Source of the DNA: Hydrogenimonas sp.
GTDB taxonomy: Bacteria > Campylobacterota > Campylobacteria > Campylobacterales > Hydrogenimonadaceae
NCBI GenBank assembly: GCA_003945285.1
Contig: AP019005.1
Location: forward strand, 868,001-932,000
DNA: 64,000 bases
Direction: 5' to 3'
A program made the translations under genes and the position numbers. This document shows, piece by piece, positions 34,591 to 44,743 of this stretch; position 1 is the first letter of the stretch, and each line of letters begins with the position of its first letter. The notes below the pieces were generated by a model, which saw nothing but the letters and a program-made list of their open reading frames with translations, made no database searches and was not told the origin of the DNA.

Positions 34591-35329
34591 AAGACTGGAG
34601 GCGGAGGCCGCCAGACGGAACGATCCGGCCGAGCTCTCGTTCGAGCGCCCGGACCCGCTTCTAGTCGCTAGAGAGCTCGACGACGACCGCGCAGTTTTGC
34701 TCTGTGCAATGTTTGGATACGGCAATGCCGTCAAGATAGTCGATTTTCTGCGATCTCTGGACTTCTCCCTGCTGGATGCCGGTGAGGCGGAGATAGAGAG
34801 AGCGCTGTCGGGAAGCTACTACCGCTTCCAGTCGACGGAAGATGTTGTAGAGATATTCAAAACACTCGGAAGGGTCGAGCCCGGCAGGCTCGAAGCGGAA
34901 TTCATGGAGGGCTACAGAGAGAACGGAAGGGTTATAGAGGGGGTGTTCAGGCTCATATCGCTATTCTATACTCTCAACAGTTACGACAGCAGGGGGTACC
35001 GTTTTCTTACCGGCTCAGTTCCGAAGAGTATGCGCCCGTCCGGCCCCTACAAGCGGTGGATGATGTTCCTTAGGTGGATGGTCAGAAAAGATGCGTTAGA
35101 TCTGGGGCTATGGGAGGGTGTGAAGAGGTCGGATCTTGTAATACCGCTCGATACACACACGTTTCAGGTAGGAAGAGAACTGGGACTTTTGAAACGTAAA
35201 ACCTACGACTGGAGAGCGGCGGTGGAGCTTACCGAAGCGCTAAAGAGATTTTCGCCCGAAGATCCTGTGAAATACGATTTCGCCCTCTACAGAATAGGGC
35301 AGGAGAGGCTTTTGGACGGGGGTTCTTAA
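34559..35329 (+). CDS. TIGR02757 (DUF2400) family protein
   Basis: A 256-residue protein matching the TIGR02757/DUF2400 family, widespread in Bacteroidetes and Campylobacterota and of unknown function. Typical parts are DPLLVAREL, LLCAMFGYGNAVKIVDFL, KRWMMFLRWMVRKD and VIPLDTHTFQVGRELGL, the last with conserved aspartate and histidine residues that suggest a helix-hairpin-helix DNA glycosylase-like fold. The GTG at 34559 has GGAGG 5 bases upstream, inside the end of rpoN, so coupling to rpoN is likely. Confidence 0.85.
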   Translation: MSVKDSTSLRERLEAEAARRNDPAELSFERPDPLLVARELDDDRAVLLCAMFGYGNAVKIVDFLRSLDFSLLDAGEAEIERALSGSYYRFQSTEDVVEIFKTLGRVEPGRLEAEFMEGYRENGRVIEGVFRLISLFYTLNSYDSRGYRFLTGSVPKSMRPSGPYKRWMMFLRWMVRKDALDLGLWEGVKRSDLVIPLDTHTFQVGRELGLLKRKTYDWRAAVELTEALKRFSPEDPVKYDFALYRIGQERLLDGGS

Positions 35330-35352
35330 AGAGTGATTAATGGATGATGTGC

Positions 35353-35358
35353 TAGAAT
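35353..35358 (+). promoter_or_regulatory. -10 box for atpB
   Basis: TAGAAT flanked by GTGC and GCAC, in the 57-bp gap before atpB. The short GTGC/GCAC arms may be chance. The atpB ribosome site AAAGGA follows. Confidence 0.4.
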
Positions 35359-35386
35359 CGCACAAATTTATGATAAAGGAAGCCGA

Positions 35387-36067
35387 ATGGAAGGTGTATT
35401 CACCTATTTTGGTCTCATATCCCACTCGCATGGGTTTCTCTTCGTTACGCACGTACTCCTGGCTGCGATAATCGCACTTCTTCTGGCAAAGATGGCCGTG
35501 AAATCGCTCAGACTCGTACCTACAGGTACACAGAACGTCATGGAAGCTTACCTTCTCGGTATTATCGCCATGGGGCGCGATGTCATCGGTGAAAGCAACG
35601 CCAAAAAGTATCTCCCCCTGGTAGCTACGATAGGCATATTCGTCTTCATCGGTAACGTTCTCGGTATCATTCCCGGTTTCGAGTCACCGACCGGAAATAT
35701 CAATATGACACTCACTCTCGCTCTTATAGTGTTCATATACTATAACTTTGAAGGTATCAGGAAGCATGGTGTGGTTCACTACTTCGCCCACTTCGCGGGT
35801 CCGGTAAAGTGGCTTTCACCGCTTATGTTCCCTATAGAAATAGTTTCACACATTTCACGAATCATCTCCCTCTCTTTCCGACTCTTCGGAAACATCAAGG
35901 GTGACGATCTTTTTCTCTGGGTACTTCTTATGCTGGCCCCCTGGCTCGTACCGCTTCCGGCATTCCTGCTTCTGACATTCTCCGCGATTCTGCAGGCTTT
36001 CATTTTCATGATCCTCACCTACGTATATCTGGCGGGTGCGGTACTTCTCGAAGAAGAGTCGCTCTAA
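35387..36067 (+). CDS. atpB: F0F1 ATP synthase subunit a
   Basis: Subunit a forms the proton half-channels of F0. The 226-residue protein has six or so hydrophobic segments and the conserved [15 protein letters not shown], with the essential arginine of helix 4, followed by the [13 protein letters not shown] helix. AAAGGA precedes the ATG. The other ATP synthase genes are not nearby, as is usual in Campylobacterota, where atpB is separated from the main operon. Confidence 0.96.
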   Translation: MEGVFTYFGLISHSHGFLFVTHVLLAAIIALLLAKMAVKSLRLVPTGTQNVMEAYLLGIIAMGRDVIGESNAKKYLPLVATIGIFVFIGNVLGIIPGFESPTGNINMTLTLALIVFIYYNFEGIRKHGVVHYFAHFAGPVKWLSPLMFPIEIVSHISRIISLSFRLFGNIKGDDLFLWVLLMLAPWLVPLPAFLLLTFSAILQAFIFMILTYVYLAGAVLLEEESL

Positions 36068-36077
36068 CGGTGGCTCT

Positions 36078-36359
36078 TTGAGACGTACAGCCACGGAAAT
36101 ACTGGTAAATTTTCTTCTCGGTGCGGCATGGGCGCTCGCCCTGCTCGGCGCCGTCTATCTCTTCTGGTCCTTTCTTCCCTTCGGCATTCTGATAGCTTTC
36201 ATGGCGGCGCTTCTGGGTTCGCTTTTCGGCCTCGTTCTGGTGGTTTTTCTGGAGCTTGTCTCTCTTCAGTTCGAGAAATATCGTGAACTGAAACGGCAGA
36301 CGCATCTGCTGGAGTCGATCAGAAGAGATCTGCATGATGCACGCCTACGCGATAACTGA
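36078..36359 (+). CDS. Small two-helix membrane protein
   Basis: About 93 residues with two hydrophobic segments (about 9-30 and 33-57) and a basic, heptad-like C-terminal tail that predicts a short helix (QFEKYRELKRQTHLLESIRRDL). I recognise no family. It lies between atpB and the thiE-like gene. The start is unclear: TTG 36078 with GGTGG upstream is chosen over a frame opening at 36036 that would overlap atpB by 32 bp. A role in ATP synthase assembly is conceivable from position (small membrane proteins such as AtpI occur there), but there is no sequence support. Confidence 0.55.
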   Translation: MRRTATEILVNFLLGAAWALALLGAVYLFWSFLPFGILIAFMAALLGSLFGLVLVVFLELVSLQFEKYRELKRQTHLLESIRRDLHDARLRDN

Positions 36360-36912
36360 CCCCAAATATTACGGCACGCAACCCGATACGCTGAAAGAGA
36401 GAGTAGGAGAGCTTCTCGCTTCCTGCGATGTCGGACTGATAACCCTACGTGACAAAAAAAGCGCCGATTACAGAGAGTTGGCAGCAGCCTTTATGTCGCT
36501 CAAACCACTTTTCCCCGAAACCCTCTTTTTTCTACACGGCGATATAGAGAGTGCCTTCGAACTGGGGGCCGATGGGGTTCACCTTCCTTCCGATATCTCC
36601 GGCAGAGTTGCAGAAGCCGCGGAGAGAGGACTGAAAGTGATTGTAAGTACACACTCTTACGAGGAGATCAGAGATTGCGAACGCGCCGGAGCGTTCGGAG
36701 TGACATACGGTCCCGTCTTCGAAACACCGGGCAAAGGGGCGCCGAAAGGTTTAGAGAAGTTAAAAGAAATAACGGGTAAAATATCCATCAAACTCTTCGC
36801 CCTGGGCGGTATAGTGACGGATGAGCATATAAGGGCCGTCGAGAGTGCCGGTGCGGACGGTTTCGCCTCTATCCGCTACTTTGCGGAGAAGATCCACAAC
36901 CAAGGAAAATAA
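36334..36912 (+). CDS. Thiamine phosphate synthase-like (ThiE/TenI) protein
   Basis: A 192-residue TIM-barrel protein of the ThiE/TenI family. It has YAITDPKYY at the start, [16 protein letters not shown] (the QxRxK-like phosphate/substrate segment, here L-R-D-K), [11 protein letters not shown] and [17 protein letters not shown], which is the family's P-loop-like phosphate site. It is a little shorter than typical ThiE. TenI paralogues with the same motifs are aromatases, so the exact reaction is open. It overlaps the small membrane protein by 26 bp; ATG 36337 is an alternative start. Confidence 0.8.
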   Translation: MMHAYAITDPKYYGTQPDTLKERVGELLASCDVGLITLRDKKSADYRELAAAFMSLKPLFPETLFFLHGDIESAFELGADGVHLPSDISGRVAEAAERGLKVIVSTHSYEEIRDCERAGAFGVTYGPVFETPGKGAPKGLEKLKEITGKISIKLFALGGIVTDEHIRAVESAGADGFASIRYFAEKIHNQGK

Positions 36913-36916
36913 AATA

Positions 36917-38347
36917 ATGTTTGAAGTTATCATCGGTCTTGAAGTGCATGTACAGCTTAATACCAAAACGAAGATATTCTGTAACTGTGCAACGAGTTTC
37001 GCCGACAGGCAGAACGTACACACATGCCCGGTATGTCTTGGGCTTCCGGGAGCGCTGCCGGTTTTGAATGTCGAAGCTGTGAAGAAGGCGATGATGTTCG
37101 GCAACGCCGTTAATGCCACGGTTCACAAGAAGTCACTCTTCAATCGCAAGAACTACTTCTACCCCGACCTTCCCAAAGGGTACCAGATAAGCCAGTTCGA
37201 GATACCGATCGTAGAGAATGGACACCTGATGATCGACTTCGATGACGGAACGCAGAAAAGGATAGGGATAACCAGGGCTCACCTCGAAGAGGATGCAGGT
37301 AAGAATATACATGAGGGTGACCGCTCTCTGGTGGACCTGAACCGTGCCGGGACTCCTCTTCTGGAGATCGTGAGCGAACCCGATATGAGAAGTGCCGACG
37401 AGGCGGTACGATATCTCAAAAAGCTCCATGCCATCGTCAGATATCTCGATATAAGCGATGCGAATATGCAGGAGGGGTCGTTCAGGTGCGATGTCAACGT
37501 CTCCATCCGTCCAAAAGGTGATGAAAAGCTCTATACCAGGGTCGAAATCAAAAATATGAACAGCTTCAGGTTTATCCATCAGGCTATAGGATATGAGGTA
37601 GAGCGCCAGATAGAGGCGTGGGAGGACGGTGTATACGATGATGAGGTGTGGCAGGAGACCAGGCTGTTCGATACTGTCAAGGGCGAGACGCGCTCTATGC
37701 GAGGCAAGGAGGAGAGTGCTGACTACAGATATTTCCCCGAGCCCGATCTTCTGCCGGTGATTTTAACCGACGAAATGATGGAAGCCGCCAAAAATATACC
37801 GGAAATGCCCGATGAGAAGAGACGCAGATATATAGAAGATTTCGGCTTGAGGGAGTATGATGCCACTGTTATAACGTCCGAAGTGGAGATGGCCAGATTC
37901 TTCGAAACGATGATAGATGAGGGTGTAAGCGCAAAAAATGCCGTAACCTGGCTCACCGTTGAACTGCTCGGGCGTCTCAAGGGAGGAGTTACGCTGGATA
38001 ACTCGCCCGTAGATGCAAAGAGGCTCTCCTCTCTGGTAAAACGGATAGAAGACGGTACCATCAGCGGAAAAGCCGGAAAAGAGGTACTCGACTACCTGTT
38101 GGAACATCCCGATGCCGGCGTGGATGAAACGATAGAGAAACTCGGACTGAAACAGGTTAGCGACGACAGTGCCATACTGGCTCTGGTAGATGAAGTTCTG
38201 GCCGCCAATAAAGACAAAGTCGAGGAGTATAGAGGCGGAAAAGAGAAGCTGTTCGGCTTCTTTGTAGGTCAGGTCATGAAGGCCAGCAGAGGCTCCGCCA
38301 ATCCTGCCAAGGTCAATCAACTACTGAAAGAGCGTCTAACCAGTTGA
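36917..38347 (+). CDS. gatB: Asp-tRNA(Asn)/Glu-tRNA(Gln) amidotransferase subunit B
   Basis: GatB is the tRNA-binding and kinase subunit of GatCAB, which makes Gln-tRNA(Gln) and Asn-tRNA(Asn). The 476-residue protein begins [21 protein letters not shown], with the zinc cysteines around FCNCATSF and [25 protein letters not shown] and a C-terminal YqeY/tRNA-binding domain ending [11 protein letters not shown]. The frame is open from 36845, but the ATG at 36917 has AAGGAAA upstream and the normal N terminus. The next gene starts in its stop (TTGA overlap). Confidence 0.96.
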   Translation: MFEVIIGLEVHVQLNTKTKIFCNCATSFADRQNVHTCPVCLGLPGALPVLNVEAVKKAMMFGNAVNATVHKKSLFNRKNYFYPDLPKGYQISQFEIPIVENGHLMIDFDDGTQKRIGITRAHLEEDAGKNIHEGDRSLVDLNRAGTPLLEIVSEPDMRSADEAVRYLKKLHAIVRYLDISDANMQEGSFRCDVNVSIRPKGDEKLYTRVEIKNMNSFRFIHQAIGYEVERQIEAWEDGVYDDEVWQETRLFDTVKGETRSMRGKEESADYRYFPEPDLLPVILTDEMMEAAKNIPEMPDEKRRRYIEDFGLREYDATVITSEVEMARFFETMIDEGVSAKNAVTWLTVELLGRLKGGVTLDNSPVDAKRLSSLVKRIEDGTISGKAGKEVLDYLLEHPDAGVDETIEKLGLKQVSDDSAILALVDEVLAANKDKVEEYRGGKEKLFGFFVGQVMKASRGSANPAKVNQLLKERLTS

Positions 38348-39930
38348 AAAATTTTATAGTAAGGCAGATAGTATCGTTTGCGTATCTACTTGAGGGCTCT
38401 CCGCGCTATCAGCGTGTGAAGCGCTTTTTCAATGATCTTCTGAACAACGATGACTACCCTTACAAGAAATATTTCGACCTCTTTATGATTTTCGTGATAC
38501 TTTCCAGTGTCACGATACTTGTCATTGACGTACATGAGCATGTTGCATACTGGCTCGATTTCTACGACCTTTATATCGTCACCTCTATCTTCATCATAGA
38601 GTATCTTCTGCGTATGTGGGTACACAGCGATATTCACAAGGTGATAATAAGCAACTACGAAGAGTCGGAGTTTTTCGAAAAGCCTTTCTCTCTCAAAAAG
38701 GTGTTCAGGCAGGTGATGCAGGAGAAGTGGGCCTATATATCCTCTCCGGCGGCGATAATAGACCTTATCGCAATTCTACCGAGTTATCGTGAGATAAGGG
38801 TGCTTCGTGTTTTTGTGCTCTTCAGGGCGTTCAAGATGCTTCGTTACAGCAGGAGCCTGCTGCAGTTCTTCGATATTCTACGCAGCAAGAAGGTGGAGCT
38901 CTATACCCTTTTGACGCTGCTGTCGTTCTTCGCGATGATCGCTTCGATTATGATATATGTGTTCGAAGGCAACAAGAATGCCGGCATTTCCAACCTGTTC
39001 GATGCAGTATACTGGGCCGTCGTCACTATTACTACGGTCGGATACGGAGATATAACCCCGGTAACTACCGAAGGCAGGGCGGTCGCTATGCTGGTGATAT
39101 TGACCGGTATCGGAGCGATTTCGTTTCTAACATCCATCATAGTGTCGGCATTTAGCGAAAAGCTTCCGGAAATCAAAGAGACTCGTGTCATGAACCAGAT
39201 AGCCAAAAGAAAGGACTTGAACCTTATCTGCGGCTATGGTAAGATCGGTCAGCTGGTGGCAAGGAAACTGAAAGAGAACAGGCGCAACTTCCTCGTTTTG
39301 GAGAGCGACCCTGAGAAGGTGCAGAAGGCGGAATTGGACGGGTGCGCAGTTTTGATGGCGGATGCGACCAAAAGTGAAACACTTCTGAAACTGAAGCTTG
39401 GTGAAAATGTAAGGTCCGTAATCTGTGTTACCCATGACGATATAATAAACGTATTTATTACGATAAATGCCAGAAGCCTATGTGACGATGTGGAGATCAT
39501 CGCCAGGTGCAGCGACTCAAGTGTCGCCAGGAAGCTGCGCCTTGCCGGAGCGAACCATATTATAATGCCGGAAGAGATAGCGGGGATGCTCGGGTCGGTC
39601 TATATCGGGCAGCCTGTGGCGTTCGAAGCGCTGCAGGCCATCATTACCCAGAAAAGAACCGCGCGTATTGATGAAGTGGAGATTAAACTCGGCTCCTTTC
39701 TCGACGGTGCAAAGGTGGGAGATTTCGATTTCGCCGCCAACAAACTGATACTGCTCGCCGTACTCAAACGGTTCGACTCTACAGACAAAAAGAGCCATTA
39801 TGTAATCTTTAGCCCTCCGGACGATACTGAGTTGAAAGCGGGTGATATTCTCGTCATAATGGGTTACAGTGTCAGTATTGCAGACTTCAAAGGAAGGTTG
39901 GAACAGAGTGTTCGATATAAAAAGCAGTAA
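38344..39930 (+). CDS. Voltage-gated-type potassium channel with RCK domain
   Basis: A 528-residue channel protein. It has six-helix ion-channel architecture: an S4-like segment with spaced arginines ([22 protein letters not shown]) near residue 155 and the K+ selectivity filter [10 protein letters not shown] near residue 235. Then follow an RCK/TrkA-N Rossmann domain (about 290-410, [16 protein letters not shown]) and a TrkA-C domain to the end. H. pylori has a comparable RCK channel (HpKchA, HP0490). The start is a TTG at 38344 overlapping the gatB stop. It overlaps the partner RCK gene by 23 bp. Confidence 0.9.
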   Translation: MKNFIVRQIVSFAYLLEGSPRYQRVKRFFNDLLNNDDYPYKKYFDLFMIFVILSSVTILVIDVHEHVAYWLDFYDLYIVTSIFIIEYLLRMWVHSDIHKVIISNYEESEFFEKPFSLKKVFRQVMQEKWAYISSPAAIIDLIAILPSYREIRVLRVFVLFRAFKMLRYSRSLLQFFDILRSKKVELYTLLTLLSFFAMIASIMIYVFEGNKNAGISNLFDAVYWAVVTITTVGYGDITPVTTEGRAVAMLVILTGIGAISFLTSIIVSAFSEKLPEIKETRVMNQIAKRKDLNLICGYGKIGQLVARKLKENRRNFLVLESDPEKVQKAELDGCAVLMADATKSETLLKLKLGENVRSVICVTHDDIINVFITINARSLCDDVEIIARCSDSSVARKLRLAGANHIIMPEEIAGMLGSVYIGQPVAFEALQAIITQKRTARIDEVEIKLGSFLDGAKVGDFDFAANKLILLAVLKRFDSTDKKSHYVIFSPPDDTELKAGDILVIMGYSVSIADFKGRLEQSVRYKKQ

Positions 39931-40618
39931 TCTCGAGATTGTTCTGTTCGGGTACGGATCGACCGGGGCCAAGGTCTATGAGATGCTCTCTTCCAGTTTC
40001 TCCAAGATAACAGTAGTCGATTCCGACCCGGCACATATTGAGAGAGCGAAAGAGAACGGAATCGTCACCTCGTATCTGGTAGATATAACTAACGACAGTG
40101 AGCTTGAAGAGCTTGGACTGGACGGCAAGATACTCTTCTGCGCGATGGATGAGATGGCGCTGAATATCTTTCTTGCGCTTTCACTGAAGAGTATTTCTAA
40201 AGACTCAACTCTTCTTTCTATCTCTACATCAGCGGAGAATACCAGAAAACTAAAGTTTATAGGCGTAGACAAGGTTATCGACATATACGAGTCGAGTGCC
40301 AACAGGATTGTGGATATAATAATAAGGCCCGCGGTTACAAGGGTGATGGATGAGATTATTTATGTAGACAACGGAATAAACATCGAAGAGATTGAGATAC
40401 CGCCGAACTCTTTCCTTGACGGCAAGTGTGTACAAGATGTAAATTTCAGGGAGTACGGCCTCATTCTCATAGGAATTTCTGATAAAGAGCTGGGAGAGGA
40501 TTTCATTTTCGTCTCACGCGGAATAAACCACAAGTTCGATCCGGGCGACATACTTGTAGTAATGGGTGAGACTCAGGCTCTAGAAGATTTTTACAAAAGA
40601 CTCATGGAGAGAAGATGA
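39908..40618 (+). CDS. TrkA-like RCK protein, partner of the K+ channel
   Basis: A 236-residue cytoplasmic protein with TrkA-N (about 1-130; IVLFGYGSTGAKVYEML, the NAD-binding glycine motif) and TrkA-C (about 150-235). It has the same domain order as the C-terminal half of the channel encoded just upstream, and looks like a stand-alone second gating-ring subunit. The GTG at 39908 follows an AAGGAAGG stretch; the open frame from 39869 lies inside the channel gene. It overlaps gpsA at ATGA. Confidence 0.85.
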   Translation: MFDIKSSNLEIVLFGYGSTGAKVYEMLSSSFSKITVVDSDPAHIERAKENGIVTSYLVDITNDSELEELGLDGKILFCAMDEMALNIFLALSLKSISKDSTLLSISTSAENTRKLKFIGVDKVIDIYESSANRIVDIIIRPAVTRVMDEIIYVDNGINIEEIEIPPNSFLDGKCVQDVNFREYGLILIGISDKELGEDFIFVSRGINHKFDPGDILVVMGETQALEDFYKRLMERR

Positions 40619-41514
40619 GAGAAGTAGCGGTTATCGGGGCCGGTAAGTGGGGGCAGGCTCTCGCATTTGCGCTGGGGAAGAGGTGCGACGTTGTAATAAC
40701 GTCTAGAAAACGTAGAGATATCGCAGGTTTCGTGACACTCGACGAGGCCTTGGAGCGGGAGTGGATAGTTATGGCCATTCCGGCTCAGGCGGTCCGTGAG
40801 TGGCTCAGGCACCGCTACAGATTCAAAGATCACCGCATATTAGTCGCTTCGAAGGGTATAGAGGCGGAAACGGGAGCGTTTTTGAACGAGATATACGAGG
40901 AGTATGTTCCCCGGCAGAACCTTACATATCTCAGCGGCCCGTCGTTTGCCAAAGAGGTTAGGGAGGGGCTTCCTACCGCTCTGGTACTCAACAGCTACAA
41001 CAGAATGGCCGCGACTGAGTGGAGCGAACTCTTCCCAGACTTCATAAAGACATATGTCAGTACCGACGTAGTCGGTGCGGAGATCGCCGGGGCGTACAAA
41101 AACGTAATAGCCATTGCCGGCGGGATCTGCGCAGGCCTTGAGCTGGGAGAGAACGCACATGCTAGCCTGGTCTCGAGAGGTCTTGTCGAGATGGCCCGTT
41201 TTGGGCGCCACTTCGGAGCGAGAGAGGAGACTTTTCTCTCTCTGAGCGGCGCCGGAGACCTCTTTTTGACCGCCGGCAGCAAGCTCTCCCGGAACTTCAG
41301 GGTCGGGCTGGGGCTTGCACGCGGAAGAGGAGTGGACGACATTCTCGAAGAGATAGGAGAGGTGGCGGAGGGTATTGCGACCGCGAAAGCGCTCCATAAG
41401 ATTTCCGAGACAAACGATATCTACCTCCCTATCGCGAACGAAGTCTATGCGGTACTCGGGGGGAAAGATCCGATCATGAGTCTTAAAGATCTGCTTAACA
41501 GGAGAAGAGATTAG
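40615..41514 (+). CDS. gpsA: Glycerol-3-phosphate dehydrogenase [NAD(P)+] GpsA
   Basis: GpsA reduces dihydroxyacetone phosphate to glycerol-3-phosphate for phospholipid synthesis. The 299-residue protein has the N-terminal dinucleotide motif VIGAGKWGQAL, YLSGPSFAKEV, the catalytic lysine in AGAYKNVIAIAGG and LSGAGDLFLT, with SRNFRVG as the substrate site. It is short but complete. It overlaps the RCK gene by 4 bp and directly abuts proA. Confidence 0.96.
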   Translation: MREVAVIGAGKWGQALAFALGKRCDVVITSRKRRDIAGFVTLDEALEREWIVMAIPAQAVREWLRHRYRFKDHRILVASKGIEAETGAFLNEIYEEYVPRQNLTYLSGPSFAKEVREGLPTALVLNSYNRMAATEWSELFPDFIKTYVSTDVVGAEIAGAYKNVIAIAGGICAGLELGENAHASLVSRGLVEMARFGRHFGAREETFLSLSGAGDLFLTAGSKLSRNFRVGLGLARGRGVDDILEEIGEVAEGIATAKALHKISETNDIYLPIANEVYAVLGGKDPIMSLKDLLNRRRD

Positions 41515-42747
41515 ATGGAAAAGTATCTTGAAGAGGCGAAAAAGGCATCGAGTGTACTCGCTACACTCAAAGGTGAGAAGAAGAACTCAGTTTTGAACAG
41601 GATTGCGGACGCTCTGGAGGCAAACAGCGCCCTGATTCTGGAACATAACCGGTTCGATATGGAGGAGGGTGAAAGAAACGGGCTCTCTTCGGCGTTGATG
41701 GACAGGCTCTTTCTGGACGAGGGGCGTATAGCTTCTATGGCGCAGGCGGTACGTGACATAGCCGCCCTGAAGGAGCCGGTGGGCAGAGTGCTCGACGGCT
41801 GGGTGACGGATAACGGGCTGCGCATAGAGAAGGTCTCCATTCCCATAGGCGTGGTAGGGATAATCTACGAGTCCAGACCCAACGTGACCAGCGATGCCGC
41901 GGCACTCTGCTTCAAAAGCGGAAACGTTGCCATACTCAAAGGGGGCAAGGAGGCTCAGCAGAGCAACGAGGCGATAGCCGGGATAATACAGCGTACCCTT
42001 GAAGAGGAGGGGCTTCCGGGCTCTCTGATAAGCCTTCTGCCGGACGCAAGCAGGGAGGGGGTAGCGAAGCTGATAAAGATGGACAGATATGTCGATCTGA
42101 TCATCCCCAGGGGAGGGGAGGCCCTGATAAGATTCGTAAACGAGAACGCCACGGTTCCGGTGGTCAAACACGACAAGGGGCTCTGCCACACCTACATACA
42201 CAAAGCGGCCGATCTTGACGAGGCTGTCAAAATTTCGGTCAATGCCAAGTGTCAGCGTCCCGGTGTCTGCAACGCTATGGAGACACTTGTTGTAGATGAA
42301 GCCGTGGCGGCCGAAATACTGCCGATGCTCAAAGAGGCTTTCGATGCTGAGTCGACCAGGCTTTTGGGTGATGAGGCCACAAGAGAGATAATAGAGGTCG
42401 AAGAGGCAGGTGAAGAGGATTACGATACCGAGTATCTGGCAAATATCCTCTCTATAAAAGTGGTGAAAGATATAGATGAGGCGATATCCCATATACGAAG
42501 ATACGGCTCCGGACACTCGGAGGCGATTGTAACGAATGACCACAGGGCTGCCGAGAAGTTTTTGGACGAGATAGATGCCGCATGCGTATATGTCAACGCA
42601 TCTACCAGGTTTACGGACGGAGGGGCGTTCGGATTCGGTGCCGAGGTAGGGATCAGTACCAACAAGCTTCATGCGAGAGGGCCGATGGGGATCAACGACC
42701 TGACCACCTACAAATACAAGATATACGGTGACGGGCAGATAAGATAG
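41515..42747 (+). CDS. proA: Glutamate-5-semialdehyde dehydrogenase ProA
   Basis: ProA reduces gamma-glutamyl phosphate to glutamate semialdehyde in proline synthesis. The 410-residue aldehyde-dehydrogenase-fold protein has IGVVGIIYESRPNVT, KGGKEAQQSN, the catalytic cysteine in QRPGVCNAMETL (near residue 255) and RFTDGGAFGFGAEVGIST. The ATG follows the gpsA stop directly. proB is not in the window. Confidence 0.97.
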   Translation: MEKYLEEAKKASSVLATLKGEKKNSVLNRIADALEANSALILEHNRFDMEEGERNGLSSALMDRLFLDEGRIASMAQAVRDIAALKEPVGRVLDGWVTDNGLRIEKVSIPIGVVGIIYESRPNVTSDAAALCFKSGNVAILKGGKEAQQSNEAIAGIIQRTLEEEGLPGSLISLLPDASREGVAKLIKMDRYVDLIIPRGGEALIRFVNENATVPVVKHDKGLCHTYIHKAADLDEAVKISVNAKCQRPGVCNAMETLVVDEAVAAEILPMLKEAFDAESTRLLGDEATREIIEVEEAGEEDYDTEYLANILSIKVVKDIDEAISHIRRYGSGHSEAIVTNDHRAAEKFLDEIDAACVYVNASTRFTDGGAFGFGAEVGISTNKLHARGPMGINDLTTYKYKIYGDGQIR

Positions 42748-42749
42748 CG

Positions 42750-43331
42750 ATGTCCGAAGTCAAAGAGAAGGTTCTGAATATAGAGGGTCTCACTTTCGGC
42801 TACACTAGGCAGAGCCTTCTTTACAAGGATTTCTCCCTTACCCTTCATGTGGGAGAGATCGTAACGATACTGGGCCCCAGCGGAAGCGGAAAGAGCACCC
42901 TTTTCGAACTGATAGCTGGAAATCTGAAACCGTTTGAGGGAAAGATCGAGAGAAGCCCGTTTTCACAGGTTTTCCAGGACCCCTACAGCTCTTTCCACCC
43001 GACATACACCATAAAGAACCAGATAGAAGATGTGGCGGACATTTCCGGCATGGAGACTCTCTGCGAAAGTATGGGGGTGGACCCTTCGCTGCTTGAAAAG
43101 AGGCCTCATGAACTCTCCGGGGGCCAGCTTCAGAGGGCTTCGATCATAAGGGCACTGCTAATGAAACCGAAACTTCTGCTTGCGGATGAACCTACTTCCG
43201 CTCTTGACAACCTGATACAACTGGATGTGATGAAACTTCTTCTGAAAACTCTCGACCGCGTAGGAATATTGATGATCACGCACGACAGAGATCTGGCAAA
43301 GTGGTGCAGCGACCGGATAGTCGAGCTTTGA
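42750..43331 (+). CDS. Orphan ABC transporter ATP-binding protein
   Basis: A compact 193-residue ABC ATPase: Walker A GPSGSGKST, Q-loop VFQDPYSSFHPTYTI, signature LSGGQLQRASI, Walker B LLADEPTSALD and a switch histidine in MITHDRDLA. The FQDPYSSFHP phrase resembles oligopeptide/nickel transporter ATPases (OppD/NikE), but it lacks their C-terminal extension. No permease or binding-protein gene is adjacent, so substrate and partner are unknown. It overlaps the next gene by 4 bp (TTGA). Confidence 0.85.
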   Translation: MSEVKEKVLNIEGLTFGYTRQSLLYKDFSLTLHVGEIVTILGPSGSGKSTLFELIAGNLKPFEGKIERSPFSQVFQDPYSSFHPTYTIKNQIEDVADISGMETLCESMGVDPSLLEKRPHELSGGQLQRASIIRALLMKPKLLLADEPTSALDNLIQLDVMKLLLKTLDRVGILMITHDRDLAKWCSDRIVEL

Positions 43332-44290
43332 AAACTCTACTTCGCATTTCATGCTACCTGTTACTTCTGGTACCCCTTTCTATCTTCGGCCGCGACATAC
43401 GCCCCTCGGCGGAGTTCACAGTCAACGGAATCGTAAGCGATTTTGCCGTTGAAGGGGGGAGGCTCTATGTGGGTACGGATTTGGGGGTAGTGGATGTTTT
43501 CGATATAAAAAAGGCCAGGCTTCTCTACCGGATAGCTCTCGATCCCGTTAAAGACGGCAGAGGGGTGCCGATGCCGGCCAGGATTTTAAGCGTCGATATC
43601 CTTGACAGCTCTCTGCTTATCGTATCGATAGGAGAGGGCGGGTTCAGGAATCTTTGGCTCTATAGGAAGTACAGGCTGAAAAAGCTGGCGGGGGAGGAGC
43701 GAAAACTCTATATCAAAGAGGCGAGATTTTCCTCCGACGGGTTTGCCGTACTCGGAACGTTCGGCTCGGAAGCGGTCCTATACGGCATTGAAGAGGGGTA
43801 TGAAGCCTATAGAAGAGGCGTCTCGGAGAGTACCATAGGGGATATGGTCGTCAGCGGTGACGGAGAGAGGGCAATATTTTCGGATGAAGCGGGGGAGATC
43901 AGGGTAGTGGATATCGGAAGCGGTAAAACGGTGCGGAAAGTGGACTCACGCCATCTGGATAAGATAGGATCCCTGGCCTATGAAAAGGGTGTTCTGATCA
44001 GCGGCGGACATGATAGAAAGGTGGGTATTCACTCTGACGGTTCAGATTCATACTACATCGATGCCGGTTTTCCGGTCTTTTGTGTCGGGTTGAGCCCGGA
44101 TGCGAAGATCGGAGTCTTTCTTAGAGGAGATGACCAGGTGCTGCAGCTTTTTGATGTAAAGAGCGGTAAACTGACCGACCGGCTGGTCGGTCACAGTGCG
44201 ATTGTGAACCAGATTAGATTTGTAGCTAACCGAACCCTGCTCACCTCGGAGCGGGGCAACAGGGTTCTACTCTGGCATATAGGCGAATAG
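43328..44290 (+). CDS. Exported WD40-like beta-propeller protein
   Basis: A 320-residue protein with a probable signal peptide (about 1-20, ISCYLLLLVPLSIFG) and repeated blade-like segments with WD40 character, e.g. GVVDVFDIKKARLLYRI, GEIRVVDIGSGKTVRKV, QVLQLFDVKSGKLTDRLVGH and NRVLLWHIGE. NapL of epsilonproteobacterial nap clusters is a protein of this kind, but no nap gene is present here, so that name is not used. The start is the TTG at 43328 overlapping the ABC ATPase stop. It converges with a cytochrome c gene 2 bp away. Confidence 0.65.
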   Translation: MKTLLRISCYLLLLVPLSIFGRDIRPSAEFTVNGIVSDFAVEGGRLYVGTDLGVVDVFDIKKARLLYRIALDPVKDGRGVPMPARILSVDILDSSLLIVSIGEGGFRNLWLYRKYRLKKLAGEERKLYIKEARFSSDGFAVLGTFGSEAVLYGIEEGYEAYRRGVSESTIGDMVVSGDGERAIFSDEAGEIRVVDIGSGKTVRKVDSRHLDKIGSLAYEKGVLISGGHDRKVGIHSDGSDSYYIDAGFPVFCVGLSPDAKIGVFLRGDDQVLQLFDVKSGKLTDRLVGHSAIVNQIRFVANRTLLTSERGNRVLLWHIGE

Positions 44291-44292
44291 CC

Positions 44293-44661
44293 TCAATATA
44301 TGCTATAGAGGTATTCGGCTATCTCCTTAGCCTCTTTTTCGGATATGGAGCCCTTCATGGAAGGCATCAGCCCGAATCTCTCGAACGCCTCCCTGTTGAA
44401 CCTGATCTTCCCTTCCGATGGATTCATAATGTAGTCCGATACGAAGGCAACGAACTCATCTTTGGAGCCGATCTCTCTTTTCAGGTGCCGAACCACTCCC
44501 CACATGGGTGGAGCGACCATATGCTTTACCTTCTCGGCGGTCGGGTTGGAGGTCATATGGCATACGGCGCACCGCTTCTGCATCAACTCCTCCGCGTCGG
44601 TGGCGCAAAAGGCTGTTGAGACGGCTGCCAGTACCAGCAGTGGGACAGATCTTTTGAACAT
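44293..44661 (-). CDS. Small periplasmic monohaem cytochrome c
   Basis: A 122-residue exported cytochrome with signal peptide (about 1-19), one haem-binding CAVCH motif near residue 31, and a possible distal methionine in GLMPSM near 101. The C-terminal helix EAKEIAEYLYS is typical of class I cytochrome c. It could shuttle electrons to an oxidase or reductase, but no partner is nearby. It is convergent with the beta-propeller gene. Confidence 0.88.
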   Translation of the reverse strand: MFKRSVPLLVLAAVSTAFCATDAEELMQKRCAVCHMTSNPTAEKVKHMVAPPMWGVVRHLKREIGSKDEFVAFVSDYIMNPSEGKIRFNREAFERFGLMPSMKGSISEKEAKEIAEYLYSIY

Positions 44662-44743
44662 CTTTTCTCCTATGATTTGTTGTATAGCAGAGGCTAATTA
44701 AAATATTAACTTTAAATTATTTACATATAGATTAAAGGCCCCC

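Noticed and set aside
32524-34734. A 736-codon open frame on the minus strand
   Set aside because: It lies opposite lptB and rpoN, which are recognised with certainty. The translated sequence has no domain and is a by-product of codon bias in those genes.
43328-44290. Calling the beta-propeller protein NapL
   Set aside because: No nap gene is nearby and WD40-like repeats alone do not distinguish NapL from other exported propellers.
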